From NCBI GenBank assembly GCA_900543165.1, contig UQQQ01000059.1:1-12051 (forward strand): DNA of 12,051 bases, written 5' to 3'. Positions 1 through 5,566 of the stretch are shown here, in pieces; within the stretch, counting starts at the first letter, position 1; each line of letters begins with the position of its first letter. A model generated the notes under the pieces. It saw nothing but the letters and a program-made list of their open reading frames with translations. It was not told the origin of the DNA and did no database searches. Source of the DNA: an uncultured Dialister sp. Its GTDB lineage: Bacteria > Bacillota > Negativicutes > Veillonellales > Dialisteraceae. Both the position numbers and the translations under genes were made by a program.

Positions 1-63
1 GAGTGTGGGGGCGCAAATTCCCGCTTGACAAAAGTCACTTCATAACAGAAATGAGGAATTAGG

Positions 64-240
64 AATGAAGGTGGCGGCTTCGCCGCGAGTACATATGGGG
101 TGATGCCCGAAAGCTGCTTGCAGAGCAGGTTTCCCGTTTCGGATTTCCAAACATCGTCCGCCTAGCCGCAGATGACAAAAATTTCTCGGCAACGCTTTCA
201 ATGACGATACGAGAGTCTGATGTCTTCTAGTCTTTTAGTC
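64..240. repeat. Composite intergenic repeat, copy A
   Basis: The stretch 64-117 matches 2936-2989 over 54 bases with about seven differences, including the small hairpin CGGCTTCGCCG and the motif GATGCCCGAAAGC. The right part, about 164-235, is also related to about 3048-3115: both contain an ATTTCTCG...AATGAC segment followed by GAGTCTGATGTCT. The middle differs. No open frame with coding character was seen. The left edge (49-71) is built of degenerate 7-base units (GAAATGA, GGAATTA, GGAATGA), and the right edge runs into the heptamer array at 236-295. It looks like a dispersed non-coding element; its mobility is inferred only from the second copy. Confidence 0.7.
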
Positions 241-295
241 ACAAGTCACTAGTCACTCCTAATCCCCAATCCCTAATCCCTAGCTACTAATCCCT
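236..295. repeat. Heptamer array (TAGTCAC and TAATCCC units)
   Basis: Degenerate 7-base units follow one another: TAGTCAC, AAGTCAC, TAGTCAC, then TCCTAAT, CCCCAAT, CCCTAAT, and a TAGCTAC unit. The C-runs at 264-267, 271-273, 278-280 and 292-294 give a four-tract G-rich motif on the minus strand, with one long loop of 11 bases. Almost the same order of units recurs at 531-567. Confidence 0.85.
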
Positions 296-360
296 GCTTT
301 CAATCTTCAAAGTTCGGGGTTCAGGGGTGCAGTGGCGGCTTCGCCGTTTGATATAAATAG

Positions 361-394
361 CCTTCCCCTCGAGGGGAAGGTGCCCCGAAGGGGC
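361..394. repeat. Double palindrome, CCTTCCCC/GAGGGGAAGG type
   Basis: Positions 361-380 (CCTTCCCCTCGAGGGGAAGG) are a perfect 20-base palindrome, followed at 382-394 by a second hairpin, GCCCCGAAGGGGC. Together they form two back-to-back stem-loops. From memory, closely similar sequence is a common intergenic repeat in gut Firmicutes; this was not checked. There is no clear U-run on either side, so I do not call it a terminator. Confidence 0.75.
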
Positions 395-468
395 GGATAG
401 GACACTGGCGGTATGAAAGAGAGTGGGGAAATGCGTCTCTAGCAGGCGATTTACGGCACTCCCCCGAG

Positions 469-527
469 CGCCGATTTTTGTAAACGGCGATACCCGAAAG
501 TAGTATTCAAGTCACCTGTCACTTGGG
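469..527. repeat. Small hairpin and fragment of the composite repeat
   Basis: CGCCG (469-473) and CGGCG (485-489) form a short stem around a T-rich loop. The segment 489-526 then matches 2974-3010 (GATGCCCGAAAGCCGC followed by ATTCAAGTCACC in that copy) with a few substitutions. It is a partial third copy of part of the composite repeat. Between 295 and 470 I see no coding sequence. The stretch 309-331 again has 7-base periodicity (TTCGGGG, TTCAGGG). Confidence 0.55.
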
Positions 528-602
528 AATCCTAATCCCCAATCCCTAATCCCTAGCCACTAATCCCTAGCTACCAGTCACTAGTCACAAACCACCAGTC
601 AC
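511..602. repeat. Heptamer array abutting the hpt 3' end
   Basis: A mixed array of GTCACCT, TAATCCC, CCCTAAT, TAGCCAC, TAGCTAC and CAGTCAC units. C-runs at 537-540, 544-546, 551-553 and 565-567 give a G-rich four-tract motif in the hpt sense strand. The last unit, CAGTCAC at 596-602, contains the hpt stop codon (TGA, read on the minus strand from 601 to 599). Confidence 0.85.
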
Positions 603-1150
603 GCCTTCGTATAGACTTTATGATCCAGTACGCAGACGTCAGGGAGGTTTCTGTATTTTTCTGCATAGTCGCAGCCATAGCCGACGATGAATTCATCCGG
701 AATATCAAAACCGACATACTTCACATATACATCCGCTTCGCGGCGTTCCTTCTTATTGAGACAGATGGCGAGCTCCACCGAAGCCGCGCCTCTCTCCTTC
801 AGCAGCGGTACGAGGTGGGACATGGTGATGCCGGTGTCGATGATGTCCTCGACCACGATGACATGCTTGCCGCGGATGTCTTTGTCCAGGTCTTTCTTGA
901 TCTTGACATGCCCGCTCGATACGGTGCTGTTGCCATAGCTCGAGACGCACATGGTATCGAGAGTGACCGGCAGATCGATTTCTCGCATCAGGTCACAGAG
1001 GAAAGGCATCGCCCCTTTCAGAATACCGACGAGTACGACATCTTTGCCCTCGTAGTCTTTCGTGATCTGAGCGCCGATTTCTTTCACTTTCGCTGCGATC
1101 TGCTCTTTCGTCACAAGTACGGTTTTGATGTCTTTCGATAAATTTTCCAT
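599..1150 (-). CDS. hpt: Hypoxanthine phosphoribosyltransferase
   Basis: A 183-residue cytosolic purine-salvage enzyme that joins hypoxanthine (usually also guanine) to PRPP, giving IMP or GMP. The type I PRTase PRPP loop VIVVEDIIDTG lies at residues 97-107. The early VGILKGA segment (41-47), the flexible-loop SSYG (70-73) and the VGFDIPDEFIVGYGCDYAEK region (146-165) that holds the purine are all family hallmarks. Length is normal for bacterial HPRT. The ATG at 1150 has an AGGAG (1157-1161) six bases upstream. It follows tilS in the same direction, the usual Firmicute order tilS-hpt-ftsH, but 280 bp of repeat DNA separates the two here and ftsH is not in view. I see no clear promoter of its own. 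The stop codon lies inside a heptamer repeat. Confidence 0.96.
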   Translation of the reverse strand: MENLSKDIKTVLVTKEQIAAKVKEIGAQITKDYEGKDVVLVGILKGAMPFLCDLMREIDLPVTLDTMCVSSYGNSTVSSGHVKIKKDLDKDIRGKHVIVVEDIIDTGITMSHLVPLLKERGAASVELAICLNKKERREADVYVKYVGFDIPDEFIVGYGCDYAEKYRNLPDVCVLDHKVYTKA

Positions 1151-1193
1151 GATATTCTCCTGTCAATGAAATGTGAAGTAAAAAGTATAAATC

Positions 1194-1239
1194 TAGGTTA
1201 GGGATTAGGAGCCTCGAGTGACTGGTGGCGCGTGACTGG
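1194..1239. repeat. Heptamer repeat remnants upstream of hpt
   Basis: Degenerate units TAGGTTA, GGGATTA, then GTGACTGG and GTGACTGG separated by a few bases. They form the left, purine-rich arm of the island that fills the tilS-hpt gap. Confidence 0.65.
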
Positions 1240-1274
1240 ATACCACCTTCTGGCATCGCCACCATCTATACTCT

Positions 1275-1310
1275 GCGGCGCTTCTATCTTTTTATGCGCC
1301 GCACCACCAT
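1275..1310. repeat. GCGGCGC hairpin element
   Basis: GCGGCGC (1275-1281) and GCGCCGC (1296-1302) form a seven-base stem around a T-rich loop, followed by ACCACCAT. On the minus strand it reads as ATGGTGGTGCGGCGC, then an A-rich stretch, then GAAGCGCCGC. Related copies are at 4163-4196, 4281-4315 (inverted) and 6604-6636. The T-run is inside the loop, not after the stem, so it is not a standard terminator. Confidence 0.7.
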
Positions 1311-1346
1311 TTCGCATTTCTAATTTCTAATTTCTAATTTCTAATT
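1309..1346. repeat. Tandem ATTTCTA heptamers
   Basis: One ATTTCGC unit followed by four perfect ATTTCTA units and a partial ATT. This is the cleanest uninterrupted 7-base tandem in the window. The complementary form (TAGAAAT, GAAATGA) occurs at 2926-2939 and 4142-4169. Confidence 0.9.
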
Positions 1347-1380
1347 CAAGCGAGGCTTTCAAACGCAATCAAGGGACGGC

Positions 1381-1435
1381 ACTCCTAATCCCTAATTCCT
1401 AATCCCTAGTCACCAGTCACTAGTCACCAGTCACT
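1381..1435. repeat. Heptamer array abutting the tilS 3' end
   Basis: Units CCTAATC, CCTAATT, CCTAATC, then TAGTCAC, CAGTCAC, TAGTCAC, CAGTCAC. The last unit contains the tilS stop codon (TGA on the minus strand at 1431-1433). Sense RNA would carry two GGGATTA and one GGAATTA unit soon after the stop. Confidence 0.88.
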
Positions 1436-2864
1436 CATTTCCGCCCAAATCAATCGTCAGCAGCAGGTACTTTTTCGTCTCCTCCGTCACGCGACCGTGT
1501 CGGCTGCCGCGGAGAAGGCAAGTCCAGTAAATTTCTTTTTCATCAGCGGCAACAGGCCAGTGAGGCCGGAGCGCGGCGGGGATACCGGCGTCCTGCAGGA
1601 TGCGCTTGATGGACTTCGTCCCATCCATCCCCAGCGCCGCCATGCGCTCGCCGGGCCCAGGCGTGCGAAGCCTCACTTCTCCCACCTTTTCAGCATCCAG
1701 CAGGTATTGGTTCCGCGCCAGATGCGACGGCCGCGTCCGAAGGCGCACGGTTTCCATGCGCCAGAGTGCGTCTGCGCGGTCCTTGCCACTTATTATAGCC
1801 GTCTCTTGGGGTTTATCCACATCTTTTTGCATGAATTTTTCAAAAAAATGCTTTGCGAGAAGGAAAAGACCATCCTCTTCCTGTTTTTTGGTATTGCCTT
1901 TGTAGAAATAGAGATCGCGCTGGCCGATCTCCATCATCACATGCGCCGTCGAAGAGCGCTTCCCCGTCTCCCCAGTCTCTGCGAGAAGAGTAAGCCGCGA
2001 GAGTGTGTCGAAATCGACCGCTTCCTCTCCCATGTGAAGGAGCATCCTCTGAAGGACACGCCGCCGCATCGCGAGAGGAAGGCCGCGAAAGGCGTCCTTC
2101 TCAAGGCTTCCATTCCCCCCGTGAGAAGCGAGCCATGCCTCTGCTGCCTCTTCCATGCAGGCATCTTCGGCGCGAAGGATATCCGCCGTATGCAGGAGCG
2201 TCTCTACCAGATTGGGATTATAGGAAAGCATCTCAGGAAGAAGCTGATGACGGATGCGGTTCCGCGTCGCATCCATCTCATCATTCGTGGCGTCATGGCA
2301 AGGCGTGTAGGGAAAAGCGGTGAGGAAATCTTCGATTTCCTTCTTCGTGACCGTGAGGAAGGGACGGATCAGCTCGTCATGCTTTGGCGCCATGCCCGAC
2401 AGACCGCGGGCGCCGCTCCCGCGCAGCAGGTGAAAAAGGATCGTCTCGGCCTGATCGTCTGCATGATGCGCCAGTGCGATCAAAGTATATCCCGCTTCCT
2501 TTTTGACCTCCCGCAGCGCCTCATAGCGGAGCGTGCGCGCCACCGTCTCGACAGAGCCGCCGCTGGAGCGTCTTCTCTCCTCGACATAGACATCCCGACG
2601 AAAGAAGGGGATCCCAAGCCTCTCACAGATGCTCTCCACATACCGCGCCTCTTCTTCGGCCTCCTCGCGCAGATGATGCTGTACGAGGCAGCAGCCGACA
2701 GAGAGCCCTTCTCTTTCTGCGATGTCATGCAGAAAGAGAAGGAGCCCGAGCGAATCCGGCCCGCCGGACACCGCCGCGAGGATCCGCTCCCCTCTCTGCC
2801 ATAATTTCTTTTCTCGTGCAAAGGAGAGGATCTTCGCGATAAAAGGAGATGGTTGTTTTTTCAT
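1431..2864 (-). CDS. tilS: tRNA(Ile)-lysidine synthetase
   Basis: A 477-residue cytosolic enzyme that uses ATP to attach lysine to C34 of the AUA-reading tRNA-Ile, changing its codon and amino-acid identity; it is normally essential. The N-terminal PP-loop ATPase carries SGGPDS at residues 33-38. HHADDQAET (133-141), GARGLSGM (151-158) and the DATN...TRNRIRH stretch (191-206) are conserved TilS positions. The C-terminal region (about 390-470) has the TilS_C pattern LRTPGPGERM followed by KSIKRILQDAGIP and RPHWPV, so the full-length three-part form is present. The ATG at 2864 has AGGAG (2871-2875) six bases upstream. It lies between the Ppx/GppA gene and hpt, all co-directional. In spore formers spoIIE often sits upstream of tilS; none is seen here. 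The stop codon is inside a heptamer repeat. Confidence 0.96.
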   Translation of the reverse strand: MKKQPSPFIAKILSFAREKKLWQRGERILAAVSGGPDSLGLLLFLHDIAEREGLSVGCCLVQHHLREEAEEEARYVESICERLGIPFFRRDVYVEERRRSSGGSVETVARTLRYEALREVKKEAGYTLIALAHHADDQAETILFHLLRGSGARGLSGMAPKHDELIRPFLTVTKKEIEDFLTAFPYTPCHDATNDEMDATRNRIRHQLLPEMLSYNPNLVETLLHTADILRAEDACMEEAAEAWLASHGGNGSLEKDAFRGLPLAMRRRVLQRMLLHMGEEAVDFDTLSRLTLLAETGETGKRSSTAHVMMEIGQRDLYFYKGNTKKQEEDGLFLLAKHFFEKFMQKDVDKPQETAIISGKDRADALWRMETVRLRTRPSHLARNQYLLDAEKVGEVRLRTPGPGERMAALGMDGTKSIKRILQDAGIPAALRPHWPVAADEKEIYWTCLLRGSRHGRVTEETKKYLLLTIDLGGNE

Positions 2865-2881
2865 AGTTCGCTCCTGGGAAA

Positions 2882-2939
2882 ATAGGGACTTGGAACTAGT
2901 AGCTAGGGATTAGTAGCTAGGGATTAGAAATTAGAAATG
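2882..2939. repeat. Heptamer array upstream of tilS
   Basis: Units TAGGGAC, TAGTAGC, TAGGGAT, TAGTAGC, TAGGGAT, TAGAAAT, TAGAAAT in plus-strand orientation. This is the complement of the TAATCCC/ATTTCTA form found at gene 3' ends. It forms the left arm of the island between tilS and the Ppx/GppA gene. Confidence 0.82.
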
Positions 2940-3115
2940 AAGGTGGCGGCTGCGCCGCGAATATGTATAGGGCGATGCCCGAAAGCCGCATTCAAGTCAC
3001 CAGTCACTTGAGGTATCTCATCCCTGCTTTCGCACATCCATCGTTTATCGGTCTGCAAGAAAGATTTCTCGCTATGCTCGAAATGACAACGCAAGAGTCT
3101 GATGTCTCCTAGTCT
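2936..3115. repeat. Composite intergenic repeat, copy B
   Basis: Second copy of the element at 64-240. The left 54 bases (2936-2989) align with 64-117, and the right part (about 3048-3115) aligns with about 164-235, sharing the GAGTCTGATGTCT block. At 2991-3010 it carries an AAGTCACCAGTCACTTG block also found near 510-526. The segment 3064-3087 (TTTCTCGCTATGCTCGAAATGAC) belongs to the same motif class as the arms at 6663-6807. No coding potential was seen in the 292-base gap. Confidence 0.72.
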
Positions 3116-3151
3116 CCTAGTCTAATCCCCAGTCACCAGTCACCAGCTACC
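3107..3151. repeat. Heptamer array abutting the Ppx/GppA gene 3' end
   Basis: Units TCCTAGT, CTCCTAG, TCTAATC, then CAGTCAC, CAGTCAC, CAGCTAC. The array ends six bases from the TAA stop codon at 3157-3159. Confidence 0.8.
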
Positions 3152-3156
3152 ACCCC

Positions 3157-4068
3157 TTACTTTTCCGTCGGTGAGATGACATCCGCATCGAGCAGACCTT
3201 CAGAGAGATCGCGGTCGCTCACGGTGATTTCCGAGAGAGCGAAGTACTCCATGAGGCTATCCAAGATGACGACGCCAGCCACGATGATGTCGGCGCGGGA
3301 CGGCAGAAGGCCTTTCATATGGCACTTGTCATCGTAGGACATTTTAGATAATTTCTCGAGAATCTTTGACACATCTTCCGGATGAATCACGTAGTCCTGT
3401 ACCTTCAATGAATCATAGACTTCGAGTTCCTGCAGCATCGAAGCCAGCGAGGTGACAGTCCCGCCGACACCGATCCAGCGCTTGACATTCCGCATGGACT
3501 CCATGAGATCCGTCTCACGGAAAAGCGTGAAGCAATGCTTCTTCAGCTCCGCGCGTCCTCTGGCGGTGGTGGTATCGAACTGCTTCGAGCAGCGTACACA
3601 TCCGAGACGGAAACTGTGCCGCGCGCCGACGTCGGTGCCGAATCCCACACAGATCTCTGTCGAACCACCGCCGATATCGACGACAGACGTGATAACGCCG
3701 GACGTCCCAGCCGCGCCGATGTAGCTGTAGTACGCCTCTTCCTTCCCCGAAAGAATGCGGACAGGGACACCGGAGGCCGCCGTCACTTCATCAGCGAATT
3801 CCTCCCCATTCGACGCATCGCGCATGATGGACGTACCATAGGCGAAGATATCCTCAGCCCCTTCGAGCTTGGCCATGGCGGTAAATTCCTCCACGGCAGA
3901 GAGCGTCCTTTCCTTCGCCCCCTGACCGATGGTCGCCTTATCCGTCATGCCTTCTCCCAGCCGGGTGCTGCGAAGTTCTTTCCGAAGGGTCTTCCACTCT
4001 CCTTTTTCATCCTTCTCTGCCATCAAAAGACGGACCGAATTCGTTCCGATATCAATGATCGCGCGCAT
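3157..4068 (-). CDS. Ppx/GppA family phosphatase (exopolyphosphatase or pppGpp phosphohydrolase)
   Basis: A 303-residue member of the ASKHA-fold Ppx/GppA family, which removes terminal phosphate from polyphosphate or converts pppGpp to ppGpp; sequence alone does not decide between them. Family motifs are intact and in order: IDIGTNSVRLL (5-15, phosphate 1 loop), AYGTSIMRDASNGEEF (about 76-91), SGKEEAYYSYIGA (about 105-117), VVDIGGGSTEI (about 128-138, phosphate 2 loop), GVGGTVTSLA (about 201-210) and RADIIVAG (about 258-265). Length matches the short, two-domain form with no C-terminal HD extension. The ATG at 4068 has a strong AAGGAGG (4074-4080) five bases upstream. A dyad at 4087-4107 lies just upstream and may regulate it. 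The gene sits where Firmicute division/tRNA clusters often place a Ppx/GppA gene, between the S1 gene and tilS. Confidence 0.93.
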   Translation of the reverse strand: MRAIIDIGTNSVRLLMAEKDEKGEWKTLRKELRSTRLGEGMTDKATIGQGAKERTLSAVEEFTAMAKLEGAEDIFAYGTSIMRDASNGEEFADEVTAASGVPVRILSGKEEAYYSYIGAAGTSGVITSVVDIGGGSTEICVGFGTDVGARHSFRLGCVRCSKQFDTTTARGRAELKKHCFTLFRETDLMESMRNVKRWIGVGGTVTSLASMLQELEVYDSLKVQDYVIHPEDVSKILEKLSKMSYDDKCHMKGLLPSRADIIVAGVVILDSLMEYFALSEITVSDRDLSEGLLDADVISPTEK

Positions 4069-4086
4069 AAGAGCCTCCTTGTGGTT

Positions 4087-4107
4087 ATATCGTGTGATAC
4101 ACTATAT
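4087..4107. promoter_or_regulatory. Dyad-symmetric site upstream of the Ppx/GppA gene
   Basis: The 21-base sequence has the form ATAT-n-GTGT-nnn-ACAC-n-ATAT, a good imperfect palindrome, 19-39 bases before the start codon and just upstream of the Shine-Dalgarno sequence. The spacing suits an operator or an overlapping -10 region. I find no matching -35, and the regulator is unknown. Confidence 0.35.
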
Positions 4108-4141
4108 TCCATTCATCATTCTATCGTTTTCACAAGAATGC

Positions 4142-4337
4142 GAAATTAGAAATGCGAAATGAGAAATGGTGGTGCGGCGCAAAAGTAGAAGCGCCGCGAG
4201 TTTCATATAAAGTGATAAAAGAATAGCCTCTCATCCTATGCTGCCAATGCAAGCATACCTATCCCTTTGATAAAACTTACGACGCTTTCTATTTTGATGC
4301 GCCGTACCCCCATTTCTCATTTATAAATTCTCATTTC
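4142..4337. repeat. MITE-like island with GCGGCGC inverted ends
   Basis: The left end has four heptamers (GAAATTA, GAAATGC, GAAATGA, GAAATGG at 4142-4169) followed by a GCGGCGC...GCGCCGC hairpin (4173-4196). The right end (about 4281-4337) is the approximate reverse complement of the left: a GACGCTTTCTATTTTGATGC segment, then GCGCCGTACCCCC, then CATTTCTCATTT. Arms of roughly 40 bases match with scattered differences. The core holds a small ATGCT/AGCAT hairpin and no gene. Together with the MITE at 4340-4500 it accounts for most of the 531-base gap between the Ppx/GppA and S1 genes. Confidence 0.72.
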
Positions 4338-4339
4338 TA

Positions 4340-4500
4340 GGGAAACACTGATTCAATCGTTGTCAGATTTCATTCTTGGATTTTTATACAGAGCGAGGAA
4401 TCATCTAACGCGAATAGCGAGCTATTTAAGGAAGATGATGACGAAGCTATGTATAAAAATCTATATGAAATCCGACTCTGCGATTTAATCAGCGTTTCCC
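4340..4500. mobile_element. 161-bp palindromic MITE with TA flanks
   Basis: Left end GGGAAACACTGATTCAATCG and right end CGATTTAATCAGCGTTTCCC are near-perfect inverted repeats. The similarity continues inward for about 54 bases on each side, including GATTTCAT and GATTTTTATACA on the left and their complements on the right. The middle also folds (AATAGC GA GCTATT, with ATCATCT paired to AGATGAT), so nearly the whole element is one hairpin. TA dinucleotides flank it at 4338-4339 and 4501-4502, as expected for IS630/Tc1-mariner-type insertion. It has no transposase and would be a non-autonomous derivative; the parent family is inferred from the TA flanks only. Confidence 0.85.
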
Positions 4501-4551
4501 TAATTGTCACGCAAATTCAGCAACAGAATCCGCATACATCATCCCTAAAAC

Positions 4552-4591
4552 GCATAACAAAAGGAGACATAACTCATCCCGTTACATCTCC
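4552..4591 (-). terminator. Intrinsic terminator of the S1-domain gene
   Basis: Read on the minus strand, GGAGATGTAAC (4591-4581) pairs with GTTATGTCTCC (4573-4563) in an 11-base stem, counting two G-U pairs, with a seven-base loop. TTTTGTTATGC follows directly. It begins nine bases after the stop codon of the S1-domain gene. This is the only convincing intrinsic terminator in the window. Confidence 0.75.
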
Positions 4592-4599
4592 TCTCATGC

Positions 4600-5115
4600 T
4601 CAGTCAGAATGGCGGCCGCCGCGACCACCACGTTTGGATTCTACATTTCTCTTCAGATCCAGAAGCCGTTCATCGCTGTCTTTCAGGAAACGGTTCAGCT
4701 TATCTTCAAAAGAAGCGGGCGCCTCATGACGCGGCGAACGATAACCGCCGGCAAACGGACGGCGCTCGGGCATACGCGGCGCTTCGGGCAAAGGAGCTCT
4801 TCCCTCGAAGCCTTCTTTTTTCTGGAAACGATGCTCGCTGCCTTCCTTTCTGGGGAAACGAGCCGTCTTCTCTTCCGTCTTCGGCTGCGCCTGTTTGATC
4901 GAGAGCGCGATCTTGCCTTTCTCATCGATGGAGATGACCTTCACCTTCACCGTATCCTTCACCTTGAGATACTGCGCCACATCACTCACATATTCATTGG
5001 CGACTTCTGAAATATGAACCAGCCCCACCTTGTTTTCCGGCAGTTCCACAAACGCACCGAATTTTGCAATCCCTGAAACGGTTCCTTCCACAATACTTCC
5101 GACTTCTAAAGCCAT
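4600..5115 (-). CDS. S1-domain RNA-binding protein (YabR/general stress protein 13-like)
   Basis: A 171-residue cytosolic protein. Residues 1-75 form one S1 OB-fold domain with the typical pattern GSIVEGTVSGIAKFGAFVEL, then GLVHISEV, VKVKVISID and GKIALSIKQ. The rest is a basic, low-complexity tail rich in R, G, E and P, ending in a conserved-looking SFEDKLNRFLKDSDERLLDLKRN helix and an RGGRGG terminus, as in clostridial relatives. It probably binds RNA or ribosomes; its exact role in this organism is unknown. The ATG at 5115 is fairly far (about 12 bases) from the nearest purine-rich ribosome site (AGAGAGGA, 5128-5135). It follows the divIC-like gene, the same order as divIC-yabR in Bacillus, but has its own promoter and terminator. 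Confidence 0.92.
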   Translation of the reverse strand: MALEVGSIVEGTVSGIAKFGAFVELPENKVGLVHISEVANEYVSDVAQYLKVKDTVKVKVISIDEKGKIALSIKQAQPKTEEKTARFPRKEGSEHRFQKKEGFEGRAPLPEAPRMPERRPFAGGYRSPRHEAPASFEDKLNRFLKDSDERLLDLKRNVESKRGGRGGRHSD

Positions 5116-5142
5116 CTAACAAAAAAATCCTCTCTGGGAAAC

Positions 5143-5163
5143 GGCATCCGCCTCCCCAATGCC
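5143..5163 (-). promoter_or_regulatory. Leader hairpin of the S1-domain gene
   Basis: In the roughly 62-base untranslated leader, GGCAT and ATGCC pair around an 11-base G-rich loop that contains GGGGAGG. A run of seven T follows at 5121-5127, just before the start codon but not directly after the stem. It could affect translation; the evidence is thin. Confidence 0.25.
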
Positions 5164-5184
5164 TGCGATATAAATACGGTTTAA

Positions 5185-5213
5185 ATTATACGTGATTTTT
5201 TAAGGAATAGCAA
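5185..5213 (-). promoter_or_regulatory. Sigma-70-type promoter for the S1-domain gene
   Basis: On the minus strand, TTGCTA (5213-5208), a 17-base spacer and a perfect TATAAT (5190-5185) make a good housekeeping promoter. The start site would be near 5178, giving a leader of about 62 bases. It lies between the heptamer array at 5236-5265 and the gene. Confidence 0.75.
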
Positions 5214-5235
5214 GAAGATTGAAGAGAGATGAGAG

Positions 5236-5265
5236 GTGACTAGCTACCAGTCACTAGTCACTAGC
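5236..5265. repeat. Short heptamer array after the divIC-like gene
   Basis: Plus-strand units GTGACTA, GCTACCA, GTCACTA, GTCACTA. GTGACT and AGTCAC can pair around AGCTACC. The array begins one base after the divIC-like stop codon in the sense direction. Confidence 0.78.
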
Positions 5266-5266
5266 C

Positions 5267-5566
5267 TCATCTCACATACGGCACTTCTCCGGGCTTGACG
5301 AGGCCGAGCTCCTGACGCGCCTTCTTTTCCAGCTGTCCGTCATCCTTGAGGTCCTCCCGCTTCTTTGAGAGCTCCTCCTTCTCCTTGGACAGTCTCTCCT
5401 TCTCCTCCAGAAGCAGCGCCTCCTGCTGGCGGATCTGATAGAAATGATACCCACTGCGAAAGACAATGCAGAGCGAGAACAGGAGCATGACGACGAAAAG
5501 AACACGCAAGATCGGGCTGTGCGGGAAAAGCCGCACCAGAAACGGCGGTTTCCTTCTCCTAGTCAC
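5267..5566 (-). CDS. divIC: Septum formation initiator, DivIC/FtsB-like
   Basis: A 99-residue bitopic membrane protein of the DivIC/FtsB family, which links the divisome scaffold to septal peptidoglycan synthesis with FtsL and FtsQ/DivIB. A basic N-terminus (residues 2-16) precedes one membrane helix (about 18-37). An extracytoplasmic coiled coil follows (about 42-75, rich in E, K and L heptads). The C-terminal segment RQELGLVKPGEVPYV is typical of the family. The start is GTG at 5566-5564, supported by a GGGAGGGAG stretch (5579-5571). It overlaps the carboxypeptidase gene by eight bases, so the two are translationally coupled. The symbol rests on family and on the S1 gene next to it; the DivIC versus FtsB naming is not settled by sequence. 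Confidence 0.87.
   Translation of the reverse strand: MTRRRKPPFLVRLFPHSPILRVLFVVMLLFSLCIVFRSGYHFYQIRQQEALLLEEKERLSKEKEELSKKREDLKDDGQLEKKARQELGLVKPGEVPYVR

Noticed and set aside
25..30. TTGACA as a -35 promoter box
   Set aside because: No acceptable -10 box follows at 16-18 bases and no plus-strand gene lies downstream.
361..394. Intrinsic terminator for hpt at the double palindrome
   Set aside because: The stems are strong, but no U-run follows on the minus strand (CTATTTATAT) and it is more than 200 bases past the stop.
236..602. CRISPR-like array
   Set aside because: Units are 7 bases with no unique spacers and no cas genes nearby; this is a tandem short-repeat array, not CRISPR.
620..1141. 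Plus-strand open frame of 173 codons
   Set aside because: It is the antisense shadow of hpt, which has all its family motifs.
1162..1167. TTGACA-like sequence just upstream of hpt on the minus strand
   Set aside because: It overlaps the Shine-Dalgarno region, so any -10 would be inside the coding sequence.
1497..2804. Plus-strand open frame of 435 codons
   Set aside because: It is antisense to tilS, whose motifs are unambiguous; the plus-strand translation has no recognisable features and no good ribosome site was noted.
4449..4898. Plus-strand open frame of 149 codons
   Set aside because: It starts inside the MITE, crosses the terminator and runs antisense through the S1-domain gene.
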